From Cryptomeria japonica (lineage: Eukaryota > Streptophyta > Pinopsida > Cupressales > Cupressaceae), in NCBI RefSeq assembly GCF_030272615.1, contig NC_081407.1, forward strand, positions 379,771,179-379,835,178: a stretch of 64,000 bases of DNA. The letters are read 5' to 3'. The translations under genes were made by a program, and so were the position numbers. Shown here piece after piece: positions 54,318-64,000 of this stretch (the first letter of the stretch is position 1; every line of letters starts with the position of its first letter). The notes beneath the pieces were generated by a model. The model searched no databases, was not told the origin of the DNA, and saw only the letters and a list, made by a program, of their open reading frames with translations.

Positions 54318-57300
54318 ATGAGACCGAAATTGCATAAGACAGATCAAAAGTCATGGTTAGTTTGTTCCTTCCCTGAGTTAGGTGATACTTTCCTATTGTC
54401 AGTAGATTTAGATGAATTTCATGAAAGGGCACGAAATTCATCTAGTTCTCCCTTAATCCAAAAGATTCTAGATAGTGGGTTAGTAGAAGGGGCGGCTTTC
54501 CCTCTAGTAGTGTCATGTCCTGAGCTGGTTTTGGAGTGCATGAATGAATATGACAATGTTGACAGATGTATAAAAGGTGCGGATGGTGAGGTTTTACTCA
54601 AGGTTAGTCGGGAGTTCATTGTTGTTGTGATGAAAATTCCTAAGAAACATCAATATGAGGATTGGACAATTTGTAAGTCTCAAGGGCTCTTCTCTTAGAA
54701 GAAATCAATCTATAGAAGTGTCATTGCAAAAAAATGGTTGTTAAAATTTTAAAGGGGAGGTTCTCGCCTGCCGAATCCATTAACTTGGGAATACTTGATG
54801 AGAAAGATAAAGGATATAATGATCATGTTACACGGAGTAAGGGGGAACCAAATTCCTTTATATTGGGAAGATTGGATGTACTTCTTTATTCAGGTTGTCC
54901 TTGGTGATAAAAGATATTGACTGGGTATAATTGATTGTAGTCAGGCTGCATGAGGGTTTGTGTTGCTTTGGTAATAAGAACTTCTATATGTCATCATACC
55001 TCTTGTATTTCTTGGCATGTGTTAGGTTGTGGTCTGGTTTACATCATGAAACATGGATTGATGGTATGAAAATATATGAATATCACCCACATTTGCAACA
55101 ACATAGGTCTTGTGAAAATTATCGTAAGTTGCATGATATATTTCTAGGTAGGATGGTTTTTGAATTGAGAGGGAATATTCATAAAAGGTTGTCAGATGAA
55201 GCCATGCAGTTGATAAGCACTTATGGCAGCTACTTCATACAATTTCCCAAGTTCACTTACCTAAGGGTAGGAGGTTTTGAAGGAGAACCTTATAAACTGC
55301 CTAGGTAGACAAGCAAGTTCTGATAGAAATATGCAAGTAGCTAGCTTACATTGATATGAAGTATAGAGATAAACATCAATCAGGTGTCTTCTTTCCTATT
55401 GAATTGTCATATTTCATGTGTAATAGTGTCTCTGATGCTTTAAATTTAGAATTATAGTTTAAGAAGTTGAATTTTTTAGTTGTATGGACCTCAAGTTAAT
55501 TTTGATGCCAAGGGATTTGCTGCTGCACACCTAACATTGAGAAAAGACTTCACTCATGTACCAAATATTGAGGACTGCCAGGCTAACTTTTGTGATGAAT
55601 TTGAAATCAGGAAGAGGACACATGAAAGGTTCACTTTACAGCAAGTCAGGGTTTATGATCTAAAGATGAATGTTGCTAATGTTGAAGATGATGATAGTGA
55701 ATTGATTGATCCCCGGTTTATAGATAGTAGACAGAAAGGAGTGATTCCAAAGGTGGACTGGGATAAGGATGAAGAGGATCAAATCCAAGTAAGGACATCT
55801 CCAGTCATTAGAAGGACTGAAAAATGGTTAAGAGGATGAAGAATGGGGAGAATTTCAATAAAAAGCCCAACTTCACCCTCAGAGGTTGTAATAGAAAACT
55901 CTCTTGTCACACCTTGTGTTGTAGGTTCCTCAAAAATACAAGTTAAGACTGAATAGGCAAAAAAGCTAGTGAGGGTCAAGAAGGAATCGACTCATACTAG
56001 GATCACTCGGTGTAAAACCAAGAACAAGGTAAAGAAATCATCCATGGATTTAGTAGCAGTTGATTTGGATACCCCTCCTGACATGGACAACACTCTAGCC
56101 CATCTACAATTAGAGGCACAAATAATTGATAATGTAAGTGATAATCAGCAGGTGGATGATATGATAAACATTGCTACCACATTGGTGGTATAGAAAGGAA
56201 AGGAAGCTGAATCTGATTCTGATAAATCTCTTGTGCACACTGGACCTCTATGGTTAGAAAACACTCTAAGTAATAAGAAAAGGAACATAGTCCCTGCTTC
56301 AATTCCATTGGAGGATATGGTAAGTAAATGTCTGGGAAAGACTCCCAAGGCCAAGAACATTAAAGCAATCTCCAAAATTGATTTTGATGGCAGTATAGGT
56401 AATTGGACCACAAAAATTGCTCGCCTAAATACAGATGAATTTGTTGCTAGCCCTACTGCAAAGGATTTCATAGTTGAAAAACTAAATCTTGGTGTCCTAA
56501 CTCGAGTAGCTAATTCCTATCATCTTGAAACATCGACCAAGAAAATATTTAATAGAACATGGAAGGATGAAAGGGATAAGCATGAGATGAAGGAAATTCT
56601 AAATAGAATGGCAGAGTATATCAAAGTCATTAATAATCCAAACCCTCAACCTCTATCGCAGCTTCCAACGTCCTTTGACTTTAAATTGCCTACTAACCAA
56701 AAGATTCTAGAACAAATACAAAAATGCAAGCTCGTTACAAAAACTGTGATGGAGTGGTTAGAAGGAATTCAGAAATCGGGAGCAGGATATTTTATCAACT
56801 TGAGCAGAGTTTATGATGGAGCGTTAATGGTAATGAAGGGATTGGAATTTGAAATTATAAATTATAAAAAAGAAGAAGCTAAATGGGCATCAAAAGAAGC
56901 ACAGATGCGAGAAGTGAAAATCTATGGAGTAATGAAGTTTCTCGCTAAAAAACTTGTAGCTGGCTTAGATGACAGTATAATGTATGTTTGCCATGGGAAC
57001 ATTGAATGGAGGAATTCCCTAATAAAGCGAGCCTATGAGGAATCAGCAAAATTAGTGAATCAGATCGCAGAATTAGTTGCATCGATGTGAAATGAATTTT
57101 TGTGCATCAGAAACAAGTGCCTAAAAGATGATGGTAAGACCCTTGAAGCTGCGAAGGTTATAATAGAATCATTTGAAAGCAAAATCAATTATGTAAAAGA
57201 GGTAAAGCACTTAGTTCCGAATGATTTGTCTACAGTCACCAAGATTGAATCTCATTTGTTCTTATGCATCAAACACCTGGACAGTCATTCCAACAAATTC

Positions 57301-57456
57301 GCATAGGTTCATAGGGAAACAGAGGTCTTGAGGCTAAGGATGATACACGTGGGACTCCCTCATGGTGCCTCAATTCAGGATTTCTCTATTGCCTATGCTA
57401 GATGGAAGAATACGTCAACTGTCACAACTATTGAACCCAATCAGAAAGATTCATGA
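54318..57456 (+). pseudogene. LTR-encoded gene, right copy, function unknown
   Basis: From ATG 54318 to TGA 57454-57456, about 1,046 codons. Most of it (54931-57456) is in one frame; the 5' part (54318-54698) is in another, so a frame change lies near 54700-54930. It is better preserved than the left copy: an uninterrupted 285-codon stretch covers 56233-57090. Same blocks: CIKGADGEVLLKVSREF, YWEDWMYFFIQVVLGD, FYMSSYLLYFLACVR, FTYLRVGGFEGEPYKLPR, DLKMNVANVEDDDSELID, and the end MIHVGLPHGASIQDFSIAYA. Differences between copies are spread over all codon positions, so I cannot say selection is acting. It is included in each LTR, so each insertion would carry two copies. The family is not recognised. 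Confidence 0.72.
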
Positions 57457-58812
57457 CTGCTTTCTTATCATTAGTTATGGTAGATTTAGTTTTTAATTTT
57501 AAGTAAATTTCTCAAAAACTTCAAGGCGGAAATCTTAAGTTTATGTGTTTCCCTCTTTAAACCATTAGCCAAGTTGTGGGTATAAAAACTATTTTTTGAT
57601 ACTCTAAAAGGGTCCGAGAATTTTTTGTTAGTGGATGGGAATAAGTTCTTGATACAATATCTATTTTTGAAGATGCGAGGAAAGATATTCATCTATGAAT
57701 GGAATATATAAAATTGATTTTGGCAGTTTGAATCTGTGTGTTAGAATCTAAGTAATTTATTTCTGTGTGAATGAATTCTTGTTCAAATTGATCTCATTCC
57801 TCATATTGAAAATAGTTACAAAGTTAGGAGTTAAAAATTCTTCTTTCTTTTCTGTGCATTGAGTTGGATCAGTTAAGATAGTCAGTGAGCTACTTTCTTA
57901 AATTGATATATGAGTATTCTGCATCTTCATAACATGTTTATGTATGGAAATGAGATGAATGCCTTTAATGCTTTCAAGTTAAAAGTGTGCATGAACTCAT
58001 AGATCTAATTAATTCATTGAAGATCTTTGAAGGGAGTTGTACCTTAATTTAGAGGAGAATGAATTATTTTTTGTTTATCCAACTGTGTGGTTGCAAATTT
58101 ATCTTTAAAGGGTAACAGAGGTTAAGTGAAGAATTGAGATCTTGACAAAGGACAAATACATTAACCAACAAGATTGATAGGTGACTTTTTGTTACTAGCA
58201 TCAAATATTCTACCTCGCTCATACTGAGAATTATCTACCATTATGAAAGATATTGGAATGGAGTATCAAGCAATAGATGCATGTCCCAATGATCATATTA
58301 TATATCATAAACAACATGAATTTGCAATAGAATCCCCTGAATGTCATATGACTAGATATCGAACAGATCAACTAACAAAAAAGGTGCCTCGCAAGGTTGT
58401 GTGTTATATTCTCATTATTCCACGTTTACAATGATTATTTAGGTGCGAAAACTTGGTGCAATTTATGGATTACCATGCACACAATAGAAGTCAAGATGAC
58501 ATTACTCAAATGCCTACGGATGGATCTGCATTTATGGACATAGATGAAAAGTGGCAACACTTTAAAGAAGAACCTTGTAATCTCAGTCTTTCATTGGCAA
58601 CAAACGGTGTCAATCCATTTGGAGATCTGAGATCTGCTTACTCGGTGTGGCCTGTTTTTGGTATCAACAATAACATTCCTCCATGGATGTCAGTAAAGAG
58701 GGAGCACATAATGTTGGCAATGATTGTTCCAGGTATTTTTTCATTTAATAGTCATCTACATTAAATTATAAATATTGCAGCAAAATGGTCATAATAATTA
58801 TGTAATGCTTTT
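57076..58812 (+). repeat. 1,737-bp tandem duplication, unit 1
   Basis: Covers the last 1.1 kb of the right LTR of element B, the AGATT target-site copy and CACTA exon 3 plus the start of the next intron. Unit 2 follows immediately at 58813. The two differ at about 23 positions (1.3%) by hand. The junction has a short GTT microhomology. Confidence 0.93.
58173..58731 (+). pseudogene. CACTA transposase exon 3, copy 1
   Basis: Continues the frame of exon 2 across the insertion: LIGDFLLLASNILPRSY, then MEYQAIDACPNDHIIYHK, CHMTRYR, KKVPRKV, PRLQ, DGSAFMDIDEKWQHF, SLATNGVNPFGDLRSAYSVWPV and PPWMSVKREHIMLAM. This is the conserved region leading into the transposase_21 domain of CACTA transposases. 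It ends at a CCAG|GTATTT donor (58731). A stop (TGA) lies in the LPRSY*ELST segment and another after PRLQ. As the copy next to element B it is separated from the true 5' exons by 15.5 kb. Confidence 0.88.
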
Positions 58813-60549
58813 GTTGCATCAATGTGAAATGAATTTTTGTGCATCAGAAACAAGTGCCTAAAAGATGATGGTAAGACCCTTGAAGCTGCGAAGGTTATAA
58901 TAGAATCATTTGAAGGCAAAATCAATTATGTAAAAGAGGTAAAGCACTTAGTTCCGGATGATTTGTCTACAGTCACCAAGATTGAATCTCATTTGTTCTT
59001 ATGCATCAAACACCTGGACAGTCATTCCAACAAATTCGCATAAGTTCATAGGGAAATAGAGGTCTGGAGGCTAAGGATGATACACGTGGGACTCCCTCAT
59101 GGTGCCTCAATTCAGGATTTCTCTATTGCCTATGCTAGATGGAAGAATACGTCAACTGTCACAACTATTGAGCCCAATCAGAAATATTCATAACTGCTTT
59201 CTTATCATTAGTTATGGTAGATTTAGTTTTTAATTTTAAGTAAATTTCTCAAAAACTTCAAGGCGAAAATCTTAAGTTTATGTGTTTCCCTCTTTAAACC
59301 ATTAGCCAAGTTGTGGGTATAAAAACTATTTTTTGATACTCTAAAAGGGTCCAAGAATTTTTTGTTAGTGGATGGGAATAAGTTCTTGATACAATATCTA
59401 TTTTTGAAGATGTGAGGAAAGATATTCATCTATGAATGGAATATATAAAATTGATTTTGGTAGTTTGAATCTGTGTGTTAGAATCTAAGTAATTTATTTC
59501 TGTGTGAATGAATTCTTGTTCAAATTGATCTCATTCCTCATATTGAAAATAGTTACAAAGTTAGGAGTTAAAAATTCTTCTTTCTTTTCTGTGCATTGAG
59601 TTGGATCAGTTAAGATAGTCAGTGAGCTACTTTCTTAAATTGATATATGAGTATTCTGCATCTTCATAACATGTTGATGTATGGAAATGAGATGAATGCC
59701 TTTAATGCTTTCGGGTTAAAAGTGTGCATGAACTCATAGATCTAATTAATTCATTGAAGATCTTTGAAGGGAGTTGTACCTTAATTTAGAGGAGAATGAA
59801 TTATTTTTTGTTTATCCAACTGTGTGGTTGCAAATTTATCTTTAAAGGGTAACAGAGGTTAAGTGAAGAATTGAGATCTTTACAAAGGACAAATACATTA
59901 ACCAACAAGATTGATAGGTGATTTTTTGTTACTAGCATCAAATATTCTACCTCGCTCATACTAAGAATTATCTACCATTATGAAAGATATTGGAATGGAG
60001 TATCAAGCAATAGATGCATGTCCCAATGATCATATTATATATCATAAACAACATGAATTTGCAATAGAATCCCCTGAATGTCATATGACTAGATATCGAA
60101 CAGATCAACTAACAAAAAAGGTGCCTCACAAGGTTGTGTGTTATATTCTCATTATTCCACGTTTACAATGATTATTTAGGTGCGAAAACTTGGTGCAATT
60201 TATGGATTACCATGCACGCAATAGAAGTCAAGATGACATTACTCAAATGCCTACGGATGGATCTGCATTTATGGACATAGATGAAAAGTGGCAACACTTT
60301 AAAGAAGAACCTTGTAATCTCAGTCTTTCATTGGCAACAAACGGTGTCAATCCATTTGGAGATCTGAGATCTGCTTACTCAGTGTGGCCTGTTTTTGGTA
60401 TCAACAATAACATTCCTCCATGGATGTCAGTAAAGAGGGAGCACATAATGTTGGCAATGATTGTTCCAGGTATTTTTTCATTTAATAGTCATCTACATTA
60501 AATTATAAATATTGCAGCAAAATGGTCATAATAATTATGTAATGTTTTT
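58813..60549 (+). repeat. 1,737-bp tandem duplication, unit 2
   Basis: Second unit of the duplication. It starts with the end part of the LTR gene frame (58813-59193), then the LTR end (59907), AGATT (59908-59912) and a second CACTA exon 3. The sequence after 60549 is unique and continues the CACTA gene. Confidence 0.93.
59910..60468 (+). pseudogene. CACTA transposase exon 3, copy 2
   Basis: Nearly identical to 58173-58731 (about six differences). It has TAA where copy 1 has TGA in the LPRSY segment, so a stop probably existed before the duplication. The native downstream exons follow this copy. Confidence 0.88.
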
Positions 60550-60563
60550 GTTCATTCAACTAG

Positions 60564-61058
60564 GTAAGTACCAAGTTAGAGATATCAATATATATTGAGC
60601 CTCTTATCGACGAGTTGTCAGAGTTGTGAAATGGTGTCACTATGTATGACGTCTCTAGACTAATAGGACAAAGATAATTTGAATTCCATGCAATGCTTCT
60701 ATGGATAATTCACGATGCCCTAGGGCTAACACATTTTTGTGGTATGTTATAGTCTTCAACTTGAACATAATTATAAATATAAAAAACTATCATATTTAAT
60801 CCAATTATACATGATCTTTTAGGTCTTCAAACAAAGGTAAAATTTGCATGTCTAGTTTGTGGTCCAAAGATGAAATCTTGTCATTCAAAAAGTTTACGAA
60901 AGTAGGTGTTTGATGAGTATAGGCACTTCCTCCACAAATATCATAAGTATCAAAATACTGAAAGCATATTTTCAATGGGAAAGAAGAGACTACGTCAAAG
61001 CCACGAAGAATGACACCTTCCCTATGGAAGTTGGAATATAATAGAATTAATTGTCAAG
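60564..61058 (+). pseudogene. CACTA transposase exons 4-5 (transposase_21 core)
   Basis: Exon 4 starts after an AACTAG acceptor at 60564 and, with a one-base frame change, reads IEPLIDELSEL, GVTMYDVSRL and FHAMLLWIIHDALG. This matches the 'EPLIDEL..LW..GV.tyDa......F.mrA.LLWtInDfPa' signature of CACTA transposases. Exon 5 (60823-61058, acceptor CTTTTAG) reads KVKFACLVCGPKMKSCHSKSLRK with a CxxC metal-binding pair, then FDEYRHFLHKYHKY. It ends at a CAAG|GTAATG donor. It holds several stops. Confidence 0.8.
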
Positions 61059-61171
61059 GTAATGTCATTCCATCTAATGGTTTATGTTTGGAATTTATAT
61101 TTTTATATTGTGTTTTATTTACTGATGATGATTGTCGTTGTTAACTTTTTAAACTTACATGCCTCTTGAAG

Positions 61172-61665
61172 GTTGTCAAGGCATTAATGACCACCTTCCA
61201 AAGGGACTCAAAACTTATCCCAGACAATTTAGTAGGTTGCCCTACTATGAGAAGCTATAAATTGTGCATTTGTTTGATACTGTGCATATTGGAAAGAATA
61301 TAATAGAGACATTTTGGAAAATATTGGATAGAAGGCTTGACAAAGAAAATATTATCAAAATTTGTAGTGACATTCAGGAATCCAATCATGCAATGAAAAA
61401 TATCATTCAATCGAGTAGCGATGGAGGCCAGATTAATATAAGTGCCCTTCCTTGGTTATTAACGGAGTAGAAAAGCAATGCTATAAAAGAAGTCATATGA
61501 AAATTTTGATTTCCCATAGGATTTTCTACAAACATAAACAATCTCATAAGAAAGAAAAGTGCTTTTGGGCCAGGGATGAAAATGCATGATTGGCATAACT
61601 TCATTAAGATAATTCATGTTCATGTGGATTTACTATATATTTGTATACTGCATGTACTTTTCATT
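61172..61665 (+). pseudogene. CACTA transposase exon 6
   Basis: After a CTTGAAG acceptor: LPKGLKTYPRQFSRLPYYEKL, then HLFDTVHIGKNIIETFWKIL, the conserved 'LPYYE.L..rHLLDpMHi.KNv' block. Later GPGMKMHDWHNFIKI matches the 'K.HDyHv' start of the DUF4218 region. Stops at about 61258, 61468 and 61498 break it. Confidence 0.8.
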
Positions 61666-61942
61666 GTATTATGTTAGAAAATAATGAAAAATGATCTAAA
61701 ATAATGAAAAAGATCATTTTATAATTGTTGTAGTATGCTCTACCTCTATCTCTCCCATACTAGTTCGATAATAATGTCAAGCAATTTATATACAATCTTG
61801 GAAAATACATGAGGTAAGTAGTGATTTTTGTTCAATTTTTGTATAGATATTATATTTGAGATTTGTTTTACTTGTTATGTAATATATTTTATATTATTTT
61901 GTAAAGTTTCATTAATATATTTGCATCTTGAATCTCTTGTAG

Positions 61943-62355
61943 GTGGTTGTCATCTAAAGAAATCCATAAAGAAGATATAAAATATTAGAAGAGAAAAATT
62001 CCTCCTCTAATGTGTGAAATGCAAAAGTGTCTACCTTCTACTTTTTTCAATGCACAATAACACTACCTCATACACCAAGTTGAGGAGATTGAATTGTGTG
62101 GACCTGTACACACAAGGTCAATGTGGATGGTTGAGAGGCACTTGAAATTTTTGAAGTCTTTGGTTCGACAAAGAGCACATCCTGAGGGCTCTATGGCGAA
62201 GGGATATATGGTATGCCAGACTATGGTGTACATTATTGAATACCTTCCTAAGTTCATGGAAATGTTCCGTGTAGATCGTATTTGCGATCCCAACTCCATT
62301 AACAAATTTGAAGGGGAGTACTCGATGGGGAAAGGTAGAATAAGGAAAGTAAAAG
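61943..62355 (+). pseudogene. CACTA transposase exon with DUF4218 domain
   Basis: After a CTTGTAG acceptor the frame runs through CLPSTFFNAQ, HQVEEIELCGPVHTRSMWMVERHLKFLKSLVRQRAHPEGS. This is the 'GPv..RwMYpfER.mk.lK..Vrn.a.pEGSia' signature of the DUF4218 domain of CACTA transposases. It ends at an AAAG|GTAATT donor. Two stops lie in the first half; 62094-62355 is open. Confidence 0.82.
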
Positions 62356-62376
62356 GTAATTATTCAATATTGTAGT

Positions 62377-62382
<6 letters not shown>

Positions 62383-62435
<53 letters not shown>

Positions 62436-62508
62436 ATATATATACATATATACATACATATATATGTATATATGTATATATATATGTATATGTATATGTA
62501 TATATATT
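62383..62508. repeat. (TG)n microsatellite followed by (TA)-rich tract
   Basis: About 50 bp of TG repeat (62383-62433), then ATATAC/ATATGT repeats to about 62508, inside a CACTA intron. Confidence 0.97.
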
Positions 62509-62574
62509 GTTGTTAATTTATTTGTAATCTTCAATATACTTGAGTTATAAATTTCTAGTTTTTTTTGTACAATT

Positions 62575-62775
62575 GCTTGAGAGTGGGATGCACTACATTT
62601 GTATGCTGCAAACAATCTTGATTGGATGACTATATGGATTCAACGATGTCAACAATCTAGTTGTGCATTAACATGGGAAGGTGTGACTTCCTTTGTTAAA
62701 GAAGCTCACTGTAATGGAGATTCCAGTGTTGCACAAAGGGAAATTGATTTAGCATATGGTTTAAGAGATAAACAA
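62575..62775 (+). pseudogene. CACTA transposase penultimate exon
   Basis: Reads WDALHLYAANNLDWMTIW, then CQQSSCALTWEGVTSFVKEAH and AQREIDLAYGLRDKQ, ending at a CAA|GTACGT donor. It lies between the DUF4218 and DUF4216 exons, where CACTA genes carry a similar poorly conserved segment. Confidence 0.65.
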
Positions 62776-62864
62776 GTACGTATAAATATATTAATCACTC
62801 ATACTATTTAATTTTTTTTCCAATTGTAATGATGTACATATTATATATGTTTGACATTTTGCAG

Positions 62865-63599
<735 letters not shown>

Positions 63600-64000
63600 A
63601 ATGTATTGGTATGTGATTAGTATATTATCTATTTGATATTGATCTCTTGATAGAAATTTATTTCACTTATATATATGGTCACATAATTAATTCATTGTGT
63701 TTTAAATTGTAATGCCATTACATAATTAGTTCATGATATCCTAATAGTAGAACCATGCCACCCATAGGAGATGGAGACAACTAGAGTCTCGGCTAGCCCT
63801 CATTTTGTGTGGCATTTTTTGAAGTTTGTGTTTATTTATTGAATGTGGACTATTTATTAGCTATGTGATGGATGGTGATTTATGATACATATGTGATGAA
63901 TTACAACATCTTTATGATGATACATATGTGACAAATTATAACATATTACAACGTGTTTATGATGATACATATGTGATTTATGATGCATATGTTTCTATTA
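63600..64000. other. downstream of CACTA gene, with short subterminal-like repeats
   Basis: No gene. ATGATACATATGTGA recurs at about 63882, 63917 and 63962, with related ACAAATTATAACAT pieces between them. CACTA elements often carry short subterminal repeats, so the 3' end of the transposon may be just beyond the window. No terminal CACTA was seen. Confidence 0.4.

Larger units (their letters stand above)
42640..58170 (+). mobile_element. element B: 15.5-kb gypsy retrotransposon with 4.8-kb gene-bearing LTRs
   Basis: LTRs 42640-47404 (4,765 bp) and 53394-58170 (4,777 bp) are flanked by an exact AGATT duplication (42635-42639, 58171-58175). The internal part (about 6 kb, plus strand) is gag, protease, archaeal-like RNase H, RT, gypsy RNase H, integrase. 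The LTRs are unusually long and each contains a decayed frame of about 1,040 codons in the same orientation. Sampled LTR stretches differ by 6-11%, so the insertion is old. Many stops and frameshifts break all genes. A later 1,737-bp tandem duplication copied its right end. Confidence 0.93.
53394..58170 (+). repeat. element B 3' LTR (4,777 bp)
   Basis: Starts TGTTGCCCTCC and ends ACCAACA, flanked by AGATT. The purine-rich AGAGATGA just before it is the probable polypurine tract. It includes the right copy of the LTR-borne gene. Confidence 0.92.

Noticed and set aside
42640-58170. Element B considered as an endogenous pararetrovirus or envelope-bearing retrovirus
   Set aside because: It has LTRs, target-site duplication, integrase and gypsy domain set; the LTR-borne protein shows no signal peptide or membrane anchor typical of an envelope.

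Overview
The window looks like transposon-rich plant nuclear DNA, most plausibly from a large-genome seed plant such as a conifer. The reasons are very low gene density, nested multi-kilobase LTR retrotransposons, a CACTA transposon, and one intact intronless G-type lectin receptor kinase. The species assignment is inference. There are no rRNA, tRNA, CRISPR or prokaryotic-style features.

Layout. 1-2614: the 5' end of a decayed Ty1/copia element on the minus strand, with LTR, primer-binding site, gag, protease and integrase; its RT lies outside the window. 3000-4320: a Ty3/gypsy protease/linker remnant (minus). 6723-7620: a tandemly duplicated promoter plus signal-peptide segment. 7512-9884: the only intact gene, a 790-residue G-type lectin receptor-like kinase. 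12164-30621: a complete 18.46-kb Tat-like Ty3/gypsy element (element A) on the minus strand, with 1,451-bp LTRs, GTTTC target-site duplication, gag, protease, G-patch, RT, two RNase H domains and integrase. It also carries an antisense plant-mobile-domain (PMD) gene behind its own TATA box, and three arrays of an 8-bp motif (TAGCGCAT / ATGCGCTA) spaced mostly 21 bp apart. 31840-36556: more gypsy debris and a solo LTR related to element A. 41840-63599: a CACTA (En/Spm) transposase gene, split 3 nt into its third exon by a 15.5-kb gypsy element (element B, 42640-58170, AGATT target-site duplication).

Element B is the most unusual object. Its LTRs are about 4.77 kb, and each holds a decayed reading frame of about 1,040 codons for a protein I do not recognise. 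An RNase H of the second (archaeal-like) type sits between protease and RT. A later 1,737-bp tandem duplication copied the end of its right LTR together with the adjacent CACTA exon.

Relative chronology by hand count: CACTA first; then element B (LTR copies differ by roughly 6-11% in sampled stretches); then element A (about 35 differences in 1,451 bp, 2.4%) and the 1,737-bp duplication (about 23 differences, 1.3%). Most inactivating changes in the transposons are C-to-T type (CAG, CGA or TGG becoming stops), as expected of heavily methylated, silenced DNA. The two candidate 'new systems' are (i) the PMD gene plus phased motif arrays of element A and (ii) the LTR-borne gene of element B.

All alignments and counts were made by eye. 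Family names come from recognised motifs, not database searches.
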